A program made the translations under genes and the position numbers. This document shows, in pieces, positions 8,565 to 18,760 of a DNA stretch of 64,000 nt. The stretch is from contig NZ_MDKE01000044.1 of the NCBI RefSeq assembly GCF_001870485.1, positions 62,001-126,000 of the forward strand, written 5' to 3'. This stretch comes from Oceanisphaera psychrotolerans. Lineage in GTDB: Bacteria; Pseudomonadota; Gammaproteobacteria; Enterobacterales; Aeromonadaceae. How positions within the stretch are numbered: position 1 is the first letter of the stretch; the number at the start of each line of letters is the position of its first letter. Under the pieces are notes generated by a model. The model made no database searches. It worked only from the letters and a program-made list of their open reading frames with translations, and had not been told where the DNA came from.

Positions 8565-10063
8565 GTATTTTCCTCTTGTTGAGTCTGACCCACGGCGGCG
8601 GCCAGCAGTTGTTCCTGGGTCGCGGTGGTGGCGTTGAATTCACCGGCAATGCGACCTTCGTGCATTACCATGATACGGTCACTGATCCCCAGTACTTCCG
8701 GCATGTCGGACGACACCAGAATAATGGCCATGCCTTCCTGCTTGAAGCGGTTGATCAGCTGATAGATTTCTTTCTTGGCGCCCACGTCGACGCCACGGGT
8801 GGGTTCGTCGAGGATCAGAACACGAGGGCGGGTCATCAGTCCCTTGGCGATGGCCACCTTCTGCTGGTTGCCACCGGACAGGTTGCCGATCAGCTGCTCC
8901 CGGCCCGGGGTACGGATCTTGAACAGCGAAATGAACTCGTCCACCGCACCGCGCTCGGCCTGGTGATCGAGCTGGGGCCCCCGGCTCAGTTCGGCCAGCG
9001 CCGACAGGCTCATGTTGATCTTGACCGATAAGTCCAGCACCAGACCATCGCCCTTGCGGTCCTCCGAAATATAGGCGATACCGGCGGCCAGCCCCTGCTG
9101 GGGACTATTGGCATGATAGGGGTTGCCGGCCAGCCAGACGGTGCCGGCGGTACGGGGCAGGGCACCGTACAGGGTTTTCACCAGTTCGGTGCGACCGGCG
9201 CCCATCAGCCCGGAAAAGCCGAGGATTTCGCCCTGATGCAGGCTGAAACTGACGTCTTTTACCCCGTCGGCGGCGAGGTGTTTCACCTTCAGCACTTCCG
9301 GTCCCTGAGTCACGGTGACGCGAGGGTATTGCTCGTCCAGTTTGCGGCCGACCATCATTTCGATCAGCCGGTCTTCGTCGATATCGTTCACCGCCTCTTC
9401 GCCGATCCACTTGCCATCGCGCAATATGGTGACCCGGTCGCAGATCTCGAAGATTTCCGCCAGTCGGTGGGAGATATAGACGATGCCGCACCCATCGGCG
9501 CGCAGCTCTTCAATCACCCGGAACAGGGCCCGGGTTTCGGTATCGGTCAGGGCATCGGTAGGTTCGTCCATGATGATGACGTCGGCCTTGAACGACAGTG
9601 CCTTGGCAATCTCCACCATCTGCTGGGCGCCGATGCTCAGATCACCGACCCGGGTTCTGGGTGAATGACGGATTTGCAACCGATCCAGCAAAGCCTGGGC
9701 GTCGGCGTAGAGCCGGGTCCAGTCGAGTTTACCGAAGCCATTGACCGGCTCGCGGCCGAGAAAGATATTCTCGGCGATGGTCAGCTCGTCCAGCAGGTTA
9801 AGTTCCTGATGAATGATGCCGATACCGGCCTGTTGCGAGTCGCGAGGGCCCTTGAAGCGACAGGGCTGGCCACGATAGCGGATCTCGCCGGCGTCCGCCT
9901 GGTAGATGCCGGTGAGCACCTTCATCATGGTGGACTTGCCGGCGCCATTTTCGCCCATCAGCGCCATGACCTGGCCTGGATACACATTGAGCCCGGCCTG
10001 ATCCAGCGCCTTGACGCCGGGAAAGGCCTTGTCGATGCCGGAGAGAGACAGTATGGGTTCCAT
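8561..10063 (-). CDS. rbsA: Ribose ABC transporter, double ATPase
   Basis: 500 residues with two ABC domains, typical of RbsA. The first has Walker [17 protein letters not shown], signature [15 protein letters not shown] and Walker [12 protein letters not shown]. The second has [15 protein letters not shown] (a degenerate Walker A, as in the family), signature [15 protein letters not shown] and Walker [15 protein letters not shown]. The ATG at 10061-10063 is chosen because GAGGTG precedes it and the rbsD stop lies 8 bp upstream; a longer open frame overlaps rbsD and is not needed. Confidence 0.97.
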   Translation of the reverse strand: MEPILSLSGIDKAFPGVKALDQAGLNVYPGQVMALMGENGAGKSTMMKVLTGIYQADAGEIRYRGQPCRFKGPRDSQQAGIGIIHQELNLLDELTIAENIFLGREPVNGFGKLDWTRLYADAQALLDRLQIRHSPRTRVGDLSIGAQQMVEIAKALSFKADVIIMDEPTDALTDTETRALFRVIEELRADGCGIVYISHRLAEIFEICDRVTILRDGKWIGEEAVNDIDEDRLIEMMVGRKLDEQYPRVTVTQGPEVLKVKHLAADGVKDVSFSLHQGEILGFSGLMGAGRTELVKTLYGALPRTAGTVWLAGNPYHANSPQQGLAAGIAYISEDRKGDGLVLDLSVKINMSLSALAELSRGPQLDHQAERGAVDEFISLFKIRTPGREQLIGNLSGGNQQKVAIAKGLMTRPRVLILDEPTRGVDVGAKKEIYQLINRFKQEGMAIILVSSDMPEVLGISDRIMVMHEGRIAGEFNATTATQEQLLAAAVGQTQQEENT

Positions 10064-10070
10064 GTTCACC

Positions 10071-10490
10071 TCAGAAAGGAACGCCGCAGCGCAGTATGAT
10101 GTTGGCGTAAGGGGTGCATTCGCCGGTGCGAACCACGGCTTTGGCCTCGGCATTTTGCTGCTTGAATGCCGCGTGGCTGATATAGGTCACCGGGATGTCC
10201 CGGCCCTGGATGGCGGCGGCTTCGGCCAGTTGCGCCAGTAGTTGCCGGTGCAGATCGGGGCTGACGGTTTTTATTTCTTCCGCCAGTACCACCGCTTCCA
10301 GCTGCAACTCGCTCAGCAGTGCCGCCAGCATCGGCTGCAATCCGGGCAGCCCGGGGCTCACCGCCAGATCGATACGCTGGGGGCCGGCGGGTATGGGCAG
10401 CCCGGCATCGGCCAGCACGATTTCGTCGGTATGACCTACGCTGGCGACCAGTGCCGATAAATGACTGTTAAGTAAGGTGGTTTTCTTCAC
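10071..10490 (-). CDS. rbsD: D-ribose pyranase
   Basis: 139 residues of the RbsD/FucU family: [30 protein letters not shown] at the N terminus, with the catalytic His in GHTD (position 20), followed by [19 protein letters not shown], and the C-terminal [15 protein letters not shown]. It interconverts the pyranose and furanose forms so that ribokinase can act. It is the first gene of the ribose operon and directly follows the regulatory region at 10491-10640. Confidence 0.97.
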   Translation of the reverse strand: MKKTTLLNSHLSALVASVGHTDEIVLADAGLPIPAGPQRIDLAVSPGLPGLQPMLAALLSELQLEAVVLAEEIKTVSPDLHRQLLAQLAEAAAIQGRDIPVTYISHAAFKQQNAEAKAVVRTGECTPYANIILRCGVPF

Positions 10491-10543
10491 GATATTGCCT
10501 TGTTCTGGAGCCGCTAGCTCCGAAAATGAACCAGAAATGGTGA

Positions 10544-10558
10544 GCGAAACGGTTACGC
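10544..10558. promoter_or_regulatory. Probable RbsR operator
   Basis: GCGAAACGGTTACGC is a near-perfect 7-1-7 palindrome (6 of 7 pairs). E. coli RbsR binds a GCGAAACGTTTCGC-type site, so this is a close relative. It lies about 20 bp downstream of the predicted -10 box, where a repressor would block the promoter. Confidence 0.7.
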
Positions 10559-10576
10559 AATCGATTCGATGGCCGC

Positions 10577-10582
10577 ATTGTA
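10577..10582 (-). promoter_or_regulatory. Probable -10 box of the rbs promoter
   Basis: On the minus strand this reads TACAAT, placing transcription start near 10570. No convincing -35 hexamer is seen 17 bp upstream, as expected for a CRP-dependent promoter. Confidence 0.5.
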
Positions 10583-10621
10583 GACAAGAAATCGGTTTTC
10601 TGTGCGCGTGGAGCAGGGAAA

Positions 10622-10637
10622 TGTGAAACCGTTCACA
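10622..10637. promoter_or_regulatory. CRP (cAMP receptor protein) binding site for the rbs operon
   Basis: TGTGAAACCGTTCACA is an exact TGTGA-N6-TCACA match. Its centre (10629.5) lies about 60 bp upstream of the predicted start near 10570, the class I activation distance. This fits glucose-repressed ribose use. Confidence 0.85.
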
Positions 10638-10758
10638 GAAGTAAAGTTACCGGACAGGGACGTCGGCGGCGGGTATTTTTGGCTGTGGTCATGCTCGTGA
10701 CTTGATAAAATAGTGCCATTACCCACCCGGCAGGGTGTCATGCAGAACCATTTTATAG

Positions 10759-11592
10759 GTGCTTACTTTGCTTCCGAATTTCCTGACGACCGAGTTTAGC
10801 CAGTTGCTGGCGCCCATTCACGCTTTTTTGCATTGTGAGACGCCGGATGCCTGGGTTGCAGAAGCACGCAAACCGGAACACCTGCCCGCCCTGCTGGTGG
10901 ATCATGCCAACTGCGAGATGAAGGCGGCGATGAGCGCCCACAGCCTGGTGCGGCGTTACTGTCTACCGAAAGAAAAACGCAAGTTGTTGCCTAACCTGGA
11001 TTTTTACAAGTCGCTCGACGCCTTGCCGGAGAAGGGCGAGGTGCTGGGCAAGCAGGCGCTGATCGGCGATAACCGGCGGGTGTTTGACGAACTGGACAAG
11101 AATGACTTGCTGGTGAAAATGGTGCGTTTGATCCAGGAGGAACTGCACCATTTCGAGCAGGTACTGGAGATCATGGCTGCCAGAGGCATCGAATACAGCA
11201 CCCTGTCGGCATCCGGTTATGCGAGGGGGCTGTTACAGCACGTGCGTACCCACGAGCCGGCGGCCATCGTCGACCGGCTGATCATCGGTGCCTATATCGA
11301 GGCCCGCTCCTGCGAGCGTTTCGCCCGGCTGGCGCCTTATCTGGATGAGGAGCTGAGCCGCTTCTATGTGTCGCTGCTGCGCTCCGAAGCCCGCCATTAC
11401 CAGGATTACCTGACCCTGGCCGCGGACTACAGCGGCCAGAATATCGATGAGCGGGTGGCGTTTTTCGGCGCCCGGGAGGCGGAGCTGATACAGGCAACCG
11501 ACGAAGAGCTGCGTTTTCACAGCGGCGTACCTGTAGGCCATGGTTCCAGAGGCAACACAGCCGCCATGAAAGGATTCACGGCGAGTCGGTAG
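10759..11592 (+). CDS. miaE: tRNA-(ms2io6A) hydroxylase
   Basis: 277 residues of the MiaE family, a ferritin-like diiron monooxygenase that hydroxylates the isopentenyl group of ms2i6A37 in tRNA. Diiron-ligand motifs are visible: DHANCEMKAA (about residues 49-58), EELHHFEQV (about 120-128), EARSCERF (about 180-187) and SEARHYQDYL (about 210-219). The start is a GTG at 10759 with a weak ribosome site; the alternative TTG at 10768 would lose only three residues. The C-terminal 30 residues are variable. It ends convergent with sapF. Confidence 0.95.
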   Translation: MLTLLPNFLTTEFSQLLAPIHAFLHCETPDAWVAEARKPEHLPALLVDHANCEMKAAMSAHSLVRRYCLPKEKRKLLPNLDFYKSLDALPEKGEVLGKQALIGDNRRVFDELDKNDLLVKMVRLIQEELHHFEQVLEIMAARGIEYSTLSASGYARGLLQHVRTHEPAAIVDRLIIGAYIEARSCERFARLAPYLDEELSRFYVSLLRSEARHYQDYLTLAADYSGQNIDERVAFFGAREAELIQATDEELRFHSGVPVGHGSRGNTAAMKGFTASR

Positions 11593-11636
11593 AGCGGACC
11601 CTTTGGCCGAGGTGTCACGCATCAACCCGACGGCTA

Positions 11637-12443
11637 TCAGCGCTTGGCATCGTCGTGATGCCAGCGATATTCGTTGTGGTAATTCTGCAGCAGGCGCAGG
11701 CCCTGTTCGCTCTGGGGGTTGGTCAGCACCTTGTGGGTGGGGCCGGCTTCCACTACATAACCCTCGTGCATCAGGATCACCTGATCACTGATATGGCGTA
11801 CCACGCCCAGGTCGTTGGCCACCAGCACGTAAGATAACCCCAGCCGACTCTGCAGGCTGAGCAGCAGGTTTATGATTTGGGAACGCACCGAAATATCCAG
11901 GGTGGAGATGGCCTCGTCGGCGACGATGATTTTGGGAGACAGGATCAGCGCCCGGGCCAGCGCGACCCGCTGTTTCTGGCCGGCGGAAATCATTTGCGGG
12001 TAGAAATGGTAGTGATCCGGTAATAATCCCACCATGCGCAGGGTATCCAGCGCCAGGGTTTCGCGCTGCTCTGCATCCAGGCTGGTATTCAGGCTGAGCG
12101 GGGTTTCCAGGATCTGGCCGATGCGGCTACGCGGATTGAGCGAGGTATTGGAATCCTGGAAAATCATGCGCAGCAGTTTGCAGCGTTTCTTGTCGTCGCC
12201 CGGCCCGATTTTTTCACCGTCGATATAGACACAGCCCTTGGTCGGCGCCAGTACGCCTGCCAGCACCTTGGCCAGGGTACTTTTACCCGAGCCCGAATCG
12301 CCCATTATCGCCAGCGTCTGCCCCTGCTCCAGGGTAAAACACAGCGGATGAAAGGCGGTTTTGGTGACCTTGCGAAACAGTCCGCTGTGGGTCACGAATG
12401 CCTTGCTGAGATTATCGACCTTGAGCAATGGGACCTGGCTCAT
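11637..12443 (-). CDS. sapF: SapF-type peptide ABC transporter ATPase
   Basis: 268 residues, one ABC domain of the oligopeptide type: Walker [18 protein letters not shown]-loop [20 protein letters not shown] (typical Opp/Dpp/Sap), signature [15 protein letters not shown] (Ala replacing the first Gly of LSGGQ, as in SapF), Walker [13 protein letters not shown]. It pairs with SapD to energise the SapBC channel. It lacks the C-terminal cysteine cluster found in SapD. Its start overlaps the sapD stop as ATGA; it is the last gene of the sap operon. Confidence 0.95.
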   Translation of the reverse strand: MSQVPLLKVDNLSKAFVTHSGLFRKVTKTAFHPLCFTLEQGQTLAIMGDSGSGKSTLAKVLAGVLAPTKGCVYIDGEKIGPGDDKKRCKLLRMIFQDSNTSLNPRSRIGQILETPLSLNTSLDAEQRETLALDTLRMVGLLPDHYHFYPQMISAGQKQRVALARALILSPKIIVADEAISTLDISVRSQIINLLLSLQSRLGLSYVLVANDLGVVRHISDQVILMHEGYVVEAGPTHKVLTNPQSEQGLRLLQNYHNEYRWHHDDAKR

Positions 12444-13441
12444 CTGGACTTACCTTTTGGCATATTGAGCGGAAAATGGCAGTAATAGGCATGACCCTTG
12501 ACCTTGGCCAGGGGCGGGGTGATCACGCATTGTTTCTGGGCATTGGGGCAGCGGGGTCCCAGCCGGCAGCCGATGGGCAGGCTTTGCAACGGCGGTACCA
12601 CCCCCGGCAATATGTTGAGTCGTGATTTGTGCGGCAGGGTGCCGTCCAGTTCCGGCATCATCTTCAGCAGGGCGGCGGTATAGGGATGATGGGGGCGGGT
12701 CAGGATCTGCTCCCGGGTACCGGACTCCACCGTTTGGCCGCAATACATCACGGTGATGTTGTGGGTCAGCCGAGCAAAGGTGGTCATGTCGTTGTTGACC
12801 AGCAGAATGGTGGTGCCCGATAACTTGTTGACCCGCTCCAGCAACCGCAGGATCTGGGCCTGATTGGAGGCCTCCATGGCGTTGGTCGGCTCATCCGCCA
12901 CCAGCAGCTTGGGCTGATTGGCGATGGCCATGGCGATCATCACCTTCTGGCAGACACCTTCCGACAACTCGAAGGGGTAGGCATTCATCACCATCCGGTG
13001 GTCACGGATCCCTACCCGGTGCAGCAGCCCGATGGCCTGTTTGCGGCGCCAGTGCCAGCGTTGCCACCACTTGCCCTGAAAGCTGCGGGAAGGAATGGCT
13101 TCCTCCAGCTGGGCGCCGATACGTTCGGACGGATCCAGGCAACTGGAAGGCTCCTGAAATACCATGGCGATATCCCGGCCCATGATGCGTCGTCGTTCCT
13201 TTGGAGACAGGCTGAGCAGGTCGATATTGTCGAGATACATGCGATCGGCGGTGACGCGCCAGGTGTCTTTTTCGATGCCGACGATGGTTTCGGCCACCAG
13301 GCTCTTGCCCGAGCCGGACTCACCGACCAGGCCGCGGATTTCGCCGTCGGCCAGGGTCAGGCTGAATTTGTCCACGGCCTTGACCAACCCCTGGGGGGTT
13401 TCTATTTCGATGGTGAGATTACGAATATCCAGAAGCGGCAT
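12440..13441 (-). CDS. sapD: SapD-type peptide ABC transporter ATPase
   Basis: 333 residues: Walker [18 protein letters not shown]-loop [17 protein letters not shown], signature region [16 protein letters not shown] (as in SapD), Walker [13 protein letters not shown]. The C-terminal oligopeptide-transporter domain has cysteines in [14 protein letters not shown] typical of the family and able to bind an iron-sulfur cluster in some members. In enterobacteria SapD also supports Trk potassium uptake. Start and stop overlap the neighbouring sap genes, so the operon is tightly coupled. Confidence 0.95.
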   Translation of the reverse strand: MPLLDIRNLTIEIETPQGLVKAVDKFSLTLADGEIRGLVGESGSGKSLVAETIVGIEKDTWRVTADRMYLDNIDLLSLSPKERRRIMGRDIAMVFQEPSSCLDPSERIGAQLEEAIPSRSFQGKWWQRWHWRRKQAIGLLHRVGIRDHRMVMNAYPFELSEGVCQKVMIAMAIANQPKLLVADEPTNAMEASNQAQILRLLERVNKLSGTTILLVNNDMTTFARLTHNITVMYCGQTVESGTREQILTRPHHPYTAALLKMMPELDGTLPHKSRLNILPGVVPPLQSLPIGCRLGPRCPNAQKQCVITPPLAKVKGHAYYCHFPLNMPKGKSR

Positions 13442-14334
13442 CAGTCCATTACCTCGTTAATCGCCTGCCGCAGACCTTCACCGACCATGTTGATTACCAG
13501 TACCGTCAGCAGAATGGCCAGCCCGGGCAGTGTGACGGTCCAGGGGGCCAGATAGACCAGTTCCATGGCGTCCGACAACATGGCGCCCCATTCGGGACGA
13601 GGCGGCTGGGCGCCGAGGCCGAGAAACCCCACGGCGGTAATGTCCAGAATGGCGGAGGACAGTCCACGGGTAGTCTGGCTGACGATGGTGTCGCTCAGGT
13701 TGGGCAGGATGCCAAACCTGAGTATACGCCAGTGTTTGGCCCCATCGAGGCGCAGGGCGGTAATGTATTCCTTCTGCATCTCCTGAGACACGGCATTATA
13801 GATGGCACGAACAAACTGCGGGACCAGCGCCAGGGTGATGGCGATCAGGGTATTGAACAGTCCCGGTCCCAGAATGGCGACGAAAATAATGGCCAGCAGC
13901 AGTGAGGGGATAGAGAGCAGTGTATCGAGCAGGTGATTGAGAATACTGGCTTTCAGTCCTTTGCTCATGCCACCGATAATACCGATGCAACCGCCCACCA
14001 GCAGTGCCACCAGTACCGCCAGTACCCCGTTGCCGAAGGTGAGCCGGGCACCTAACACCAGCCGCGACAGCATGTCGCGGCCCAGATCGTCGGTACCGAG
14101 AAAGAAGTCGATATTGCCTTCGTCAGACCAAGAGGGCGGCATCAGCAATGCCTGGCTGAATTGCTCGTAGGGGGCATAGGGGGCCAGCCAGGGGCCAAAC
14201 AGGGTCAGCAGAGACAGTAGCACTACCCCCCACAGGCCGATCATGGCCAGGGTATTCTTGCGAAACAGTCCCCAGGCCTGTTCGCGCGGTGAACGAACAC
14301 GTAATTCCGGGTAAATATTAGCCCTGGGTGGCAT
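13441..14334 (-). CDS. sapC: SapC-type peptide ABC transporter permease
   Basis: 297 residues with about six transmembrane segments and the DppC/SapC signature: an N-terminal segment with the first helix ([20 protein letters not shown]), then [20 protein letters not shown], and the EAA loop [24 protein letters not shown]. It forms the channel with SapB. The gene overlaps sapB by 17 bp and sapD by 1 bp. Confidence 0.95.
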   Translation of the reverse strand: MPPRANIYPELRVRSPREQAWGLFRKNTLAMIGLWGVVLLSLLTLFGPWLAPYAPYEQFSQALLMPPSWSDEGNIDFFLGTDDLGRDMLSRLVLGARLTFGNGVLAVLVALLVGGCIGIIGGMSKGLKASILNHLLDTLLSIPSLLLAIIFVAILGPGLFNTLIAITLALVPQFVRAIYNAVSQEMQKEYITALRLDGAKHWRILRFGILPNLSDTIVSQTTRGLSSAILDITAVGFLGLGAQPPRPEWGAMLSDAMELVYLAPWTVTLPGLAILLTVLVINMVGEGLRQAINEVMD

Positions 14335-15280
14335 AAAGCGCTTTCCTTCTGGCCGGGTAAATCAGGGTAGAGACCACATCCACGGTGACGCTCACCACTA
14401 TGGTAAAGGTGGCGATGGCCAGGGTGCCCCCCTTGATGGCGGCATAATCCTGCAGCGCGATGCTGGTGACCAGCCAGCGACCGAGGCCGGGCCAGTCGAA
14501 CACGATTTCGGTCATGATCGCCGAGGTCAGCACGGTGCCAAACTGCAGGCCCAGGGTGGGAATGGCCATGGGAAAGGCGTTGCGCAGGCCGTGGCGCAGT
14601 ATCACATGGGTCTCACTCAGGCCCTTGGTCAGGGCGGCACGGATATAGTTTTGCTTGAGCACCTCCAGCAGGGCGCTGCGGATCTGGCGAATGACCTCGG
14701 TGGTCGGCACTATGGCCAGCACCAGCGCCGGCAGTATCAGGTGGCGAAGGGCGTCGAGAAAGGCAGGCCAGCGATAGTCGCTGTCGGACAGCAGCGTATC
14801 CACGGTCATGATGCCGGTCACCGGCTCTATATCATACAACAGGCTGATCTGGCCGGACACCGGCAGCCAGCCCAGATGGAGTGAGAAAAACATCACCAGC
14901 AGCAACCCCAGCCAGAATACCGGTACCGAATAGCCAATCAGGGTACCGGTAAGGATCACCGTATCCTGCCAGCGGCCCTGACGCAGGGCGGCGAGGGTGC
15001 CGGCGGGTACCCCCACCAGCAGCGAGAGGGTAAAGGCCGCCAGACACAGCTCCAGGGTAGCGGGAAAATACTGGTTCAGCGCGCCCAGCACCGGCAGGCC
15101 GGTGGCGCTGGAAATGCCGAAATCACCGGCCAGCAACTGCAGTACAAAGCGTTGATAACCGGGCCAGAAATCGACTTGTCCCTGGCTCAGCAAGTGGTAT
15201 TCCAGGGCGTAGGCGATCAGGGTCAGGGTGATCAGGGTGGTCAACAGCAGGTAAACTCGCCGCAACAGATAAGGCAGCAT
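14318..15280 (-). CDS. sapB: SapB-type peptide ABC transporter permease
   Basis: 320 residues beginning MLPYLLRRVYLLLTTLITLT, with the DppB/SapB architecture: first helix, a large periplasmic segment, then GTLIGYSVPVFWLGLLLVMFF and the EAA loop NYIRAALTKGLSETHVILRHGLRNA. I place the start at the ATG at 15280, 2 bp after the sapA stop; the open frame extends upstream inside sapA but with no membrane-protein character. Confidence 0.95.
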   Translation of the reverse strand: MLPYLLRRVYLLLTTLITLTLIAYALEYHLLSQGQVDFWPGYQRFVLQLLAGDFGISSATGLPVLGALNQYFPATLELCLAAFTLSLLVGVPAGTLAALRQGRWQDTVILTGTLIGYSVPVFWLGLLLVMFFSLHLGWLPVSGQISLLYDIEPVTGIMTVDTLLSDSDYRWPAFLDALRHLILPALVLAIVPTTEVIRQIRSALLEVLKQNYIRAALTKGLSETHVILRHGLRNAFPMAIPTLGLQFGTVLTSAIMTEIVFDWPGLGRWLVTSIALQDYAAIKGGTLAIATFTIVVSVTVDVVSTLIYPARRKALYATQG

Positions 15281-15282
15281 GA

Positions 15283-16884
15283 CTACTCCTTGTAGGCCTG
15301 ATGAAGGGCGACACCGCCATAGGGTAGCAGACGGAATCCCTGAACCTGTTTGCGATAGGCCTGCAACCGCAGGCTGTGCACCAGGGGGATCACGGCCATG
15401 TCCTGAAAGGCCAGTTCCTGTGCCAGTTGATAATGTTGGATACGGCGTACCAGTTGCGGTTCGGCCAGCGCCAGATCCAGCTGTTGTTCGAACAGGGGAT
15501 GACACCAGCGGCTGGCGTTGGTACCGGCGGCAATGGCCTGGCAGCTGAGCAGGTTACGCAGCATGTTGTCCGGATCCGACGTGTCGGCGGACCAGCCGGT
15601 CAGCACCGCATCCTGATGCCCCTCGAGCAGTTCCCGGCGCAGGATCTGTTCTTCCAGACTGAGCAGTTTGACGGTGATACCCAGCTCGCCCAGCCGACGC
15701 TGGATCAACTGGCCGGTCTTGAGCCCGTCCGGGTTGTAGGTCCGGGCGCCGGCGGGGACCAACAATGTCATCTCGAAGCCCTGACTCAGGCCGGCCTGCT
15801 CCAGCAACCAGCGGGCCCGGTCCTGATCCGGCAGTGGCATCAACAGATTGGGGTGGTAGCCCCAGGATACCGGCGGCAGCAACGACTCGGCCAGGGAGCC
15901 AATATCGAAGTACACGGCCTGCAGAATATCGGCCCGGTTCAGGGCCAGGCTCAGGGCCTTGCGCACCCGCACATCGTTAAAGGGCGGTTTTTCGGTATTG
16001 AACGCCAGCACCGCCACGTTCATGCCGGTGGCATGGCTTAAGGCCAGCTCGGAATGCTGCTTGATCACCGACAGCTGACTGGTGGCCGGATGGGCCATCA
16101 CATCGCATTCGCCGGTGAGCAGCTTGGCCAGCCGTTTGGACGACTTGGGAGTAATGTCGAACACCAGCTGCGCCAGCCGGGCACTGCCGCGCCAGTAGCT
16201 TGGGTGGCGGTAGTAGCGGATGAATTCATCGGGCCGGTATTGGCTGAGCAGAAAGGGACCGGTGCCAACCGGTTGCTGATCGATCAGTTGTGGTGTGCCG
16301 GCCGTCAGCAGCTGCTGGCCATATTCCGCCGACAGTATGACCGCATAGTCGGTGGCCAGGTTGGTCAGAAAGGAGGCATTGGGGCGGCTGAGTACAAATT
16401 CCACCTGATGCTCGCCGAGGGCCCGCACTTCGCTGACCAGCTCATGCCAGCCGATGCTGTCGAAAAACGGATAACGGCCGCCACTGACACCATGATAGGG
16501 GTGTTGCCTGTCGATCAGGCGGGCGAAGGTAAAGACCACATCCTCGGCGGTCAGTGGGCGGCTGGGGCTGAACCAGTCGGTGTGATGAAAGGTGACCCCG
16601 GGGCGCAGGGTAAAGCGATAGCGCAGGCCGTCCTCGCTGCGCTCCCAGGCGGTGGCCAGCGCCGGTATCGGATGCTGACTGTCGGGCGTGATCTCCAGCA
16701 GCCGGTCGTAGAGCTGATGGGCGGTGGCGTCCAGGGTTTCGGTAGAGGTCACCAACTGCGGGTTAAAGGTGAGCGGCGATCCTTCGATACAATAGAGCAG
16801 GCTTTCGTTCGCCAGTTGTCGATTGCCGCTATCACAGCCCGCCAGCAGCAGGGTGGTCAACAGGCCGCAGAGCCATAAACGCAT
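15283..16884 (-). CDS. sapA: SapA-type peptide-binding protein, predicted lipoprotein
   Basis: 533 residues of the extracellular solute-binding family 5. A short signal MRLWLCGLLTTLLLAGCDSG ends in a clear lipobox LAGC, so the protein is probably a lipoprotein, unlike E. coli SapA, which has an ordinary cleavable signal. The family block ALATAWERSEDGLRYRFTLR and LTAEDVVFTFARLIDR follow. In enteric pathogens Sap binds antimicrobial peptides and haem; in E. coli sapBCDF also exports putrescine. First gene of the operon, directly downstream of pspF on the same strand. Confidence 0.93.
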   Translation of the reverse strand: MRLWLCGLLTTLLLAGCDSGNRQLANESLLYCIEGSPLTFNPQLVTSTETLDATAHQLYDRLLEITPDSQHPIPALATAWERSEDGLRYRFTLRPGVTFHHTDWFSPSRPLTAEDVVFTFARLIDRQHPYHGVSGGRYPFFDSIGWHELVSEVRALGEHQVEFVLSRPNASFLTNLATDYAVILSAEYGQQLLTAGTPQLIDQQPVGTGPFLLSQYRPDEFIRYYRHPSYWRGSARLAQLVFDITPKSSKRLAKLLTGECDVMAHPATSQLSVIKQHSELALSHATGMNVAVLAFNTEKPPFNDVRVRKALSLALNRADILQAVYFDIGSLAESLLPPVSWGYHPNLLMPLPDQDRARWLLEQAGLSQGFEMTLLVPAGARTYNPDGLKTGQLIQRRLGELGITVKLLSLEEQILRRELLEGHQDAVLTGWSADTSDPDNMLRNLLSCQAIAAGTNASRWCHPLFEQQLDLALAEPQLVRRIQHYQLAQELAFQDMAVIPLVHSLRLQAYRKQVQGFRLLPYGGVALHQAYKE

Positions 16885-16886
16885 GC

Positions 16887-17888
16887 TTAATCCTTGTGTT
16901 CTGCCTGCTCGCCCATCGGCAACAGGGAGGCATATTTACGCAACAGGCCGCGTAGCTGATGATAACTCAGGCCCAGCAGCTCGGCGGCCTGTCGCTGATG
17001 ATAGCGGGCCTGTTCCAGCGCGGCCTTGAGCAGCCGTATTTCTTCTTGTGCCAGATGGGCCTTGAGATCGAGCGGCAGCGCGGCATCGGTGCTGATCCGC
17101 GCCGGTGGCGCCGGGCGCCAGGGAGAGACGAAGGGATCCAGATACAACTCGTCCAGTGCCATCTCCGGCTGACCATGATGATACAGGCTACGCTCGACCA
17201 CGTTCTTGAGTTCCCGCACATTGCCCGGCCAGTCATGGGCCAGCAGTTGCCGGCGCACGCCGGGAGAAAAACCGGCAAACAGCGGCCAACCCAGCTCCAT
17301 ACAAAGATTAACGGCAAAATGCTCGGCCAGGCGCAAAATATCGTCACCCCGGGCTCGCAGGGGCGGCAATGTAACCACATCGAAGGCCAGTCTATCAAGC
17401 AGATCGGCGCGAAAGTCCCCCTTTTGCGCCAGCATGGGCAGATCCTGGTTGGTCGCGCACAGCAGCCGCACGTTTGCCGATACCGGCTGGCTGCCGCCGA
17501 CCCGCTCGAATTCTCCGTATTCGATCACCCTGAGCAGCTTTTCCTGCACCCGCGGGCTGGTGCTGGCCAGCTCATCGAGAAACAGGGTGCCGCCATCGGC
17601 CCGTTCAAAGCGGCCCTGGTGGCGTTTCTGGGCGCCGGTAAAGGCGCCGGCCTCGTGACCGAACAGTTCGCTTTCCAGCAGCGTCTCGGCCAGGGTGGCG
17701 CAGTTGAGAGAAACAAAGGGCTGCTGCCAGCGGGGTGACAGATAATGCAACCGGTGGGCGATCAGCTCCTTGCCGGTGCCGCGCTCACCCACCACCAGTA
17801 TCGGCCTGTTCAGTGGTGCCAGCAGCGAGACCTGCTCCAATACCTGGAGCAGGGGATTGGATTGACCGATCAGATCATTGTCTGTCAT
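16887..17888 (-). CDS. pspF: Phage shock protein operon activator PspF
   Basis: 333 residues: a sigma54-activating AAA+ domain without an N-terminal receiver domain, as in PspF. Visible motifs are Walker A GERGTGKELIAH, the sigma54-contacting loop GAFTGA (in EAGAFTGAQKRHQGRF), Walker B GGTLFLDELAS, and sensor II around WPGNVRELKNVVERS. A Fis-type helix-turn-helix (RQAAELLGLSYHQLRGLLRKY) closes the protein. It diverges from pspA, whose sigma54 promoter it activates. PspA binds and inhibits it in unstressed cells. Confidence 0.97.
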   Translation of the reverse strand: MTDNDLIGQSNPLLQVLEQVSLLAPLNRPILVVGERGTGKELIAHRLHYLSPRWQQPFVSLNCATLAETLLESELFGHEAGAFTGAQKRHQGRFERADGGTLFLDELASTSPRVQEKLLRVIEYGEFERVGGSQPVSANVRLLCATNQDLPMLAQKGDFRADLLDRLAFDVVTLPPLRARGDDILRLAEHFAVNLCMELGWPLFAGFSPGVRRQLLAHDWPGNVRELKNVVERSLYHHGQPEMALDELYLDPFVSPWRPAPPARISTDAALPLDLKAHLAQEEIRLLKAALEQARYHQRQAAELLGLSYHQLRGLLRKYASLLPMGEQAEHKD

Positions 17889-18010
17889 GGCACATCAGAG
17901 TGGCGAAATTTACCAGATGATAGCGTTATTCGCCTGTAGTGGCCAACATCGACATCTCGGCGGCTGATAATTTTTATCGATATTTCAGATGATTAGTGGT
18001 TTTTGTCTGG

Positions 18011-18027
18011 TTGGCATGTAACTTGTT
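18011..18027 (+). promoter_or_regulatory. Sigma54 promoter of the psp operon
   Basis: TTGGCATGTAACTTGTT has the -24 GG and -12 TTG elements with correct spacing (TGGCAT-N5-TTGT against consensus TGGCAC-N5-TTGC). It lies 68 bp upstream of pspA in the pspF/pspA divergent region; PspF sites would lie in the AT-rich stretch at about 17925-18000. Confidence 0.9.
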
Positions 18028-18094
18028 TATGTCATGGATAGTGGCACGTCACTTTCACGTTGCCCCTATCAACCTGTATCGAGGAGACAGCACC

Positions 18095-18760
18095 ATGAGC
18101 ATATTTTCCCGACTGGCGGACATCATCAACGCCAATCTCAACTCCCTGCTGGACAAGGCCGAAGATCCGGCCAAGATGGTACGGCTGATCATCCAGGAAA
18201 TGGAAGACGAGCTGGTGCGCGAGCGTTCCAATCTGGCCCGTTTTCTGGCCGAGAAAAAAGATCTACTGCGTCAGATTGAGCGGCACCGGGAGCGGATGAG
18301 CGATTGGCAGGGCAAGGCCGAGCTGGCCCTGAGCCGCGAACGCGACGATCTGGCCCGGGCCGCCTTGCTGGAAAAGAGCAAGCAGAGCGAGCTGCTGAAG
18401 GCTCTGGAGCATGAGCACCTGGCGGTGGAAGAAGGCATCAACAAGCTGTCGGAGGCCATCGGCGCCCTGGAAGCCAAGCTGGTCGATGCCCGTTCACGCC
18501 AGCAGGCGATGCAGTTGCGTGAGCGCAGCGCCCAGAGCCGCATCAAGGTGCAGGAGCGGGTACGCCACAGCGAAACCTCTTCGTCGGTCGACAAGTTCGA
18601 TCGGATGGAGCGCAAGATAGACGAGCTGGAAGCCCGGGCGGATTTGTACCACCAGAGCAAGGGTCTGGAGCAGTCCTTTGCCGAGCTGGAGGTGGACGAC
18701 GCCATTACCCAGGAGCTGGATAAACTGAAAGCCAAAATGAGCAAGAATGAGGAGCACTGA
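18095..18760 (+). CDS. pspA: Phage shock protein A
   Basis: 221 residues, almost wholly alpha-helical and coiled-coil, an ESCRT-III superfamily member. It starts MSIFSRLADIINANLNSLLD, the amphipathic membrane-binding helix, followed by EDPAKMVRLIIQEMEDELVR. PspA inhibits PspF and, on membrane stress, oligomerises on the inner membrane to protect the proton-motive force. The ATG at 18095 is preceded by GAGGAGA and is chosen over an upstream frame extension. Its stop overlaps the pspB start (TGATG). Confidence 0.97.
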   Translation: MSIFSRLADIINANLNSLLDKAEDPAKMVRLIIQEMEDELVRERSNLARFLAEKKDLLRQIERHRERMSDWQGKAELALSRERDDLARAALLEKSKQSELLKALEHEHLAVEEGINKLSEAIGALEAKLVDARSRQQAMQLRERSAQSRIKVQERVRHSETSSSVDKFDRMERKIDELEARADLYHQSKGLEQSFAELEVDDAITQELDKLKAKMSKNEEH

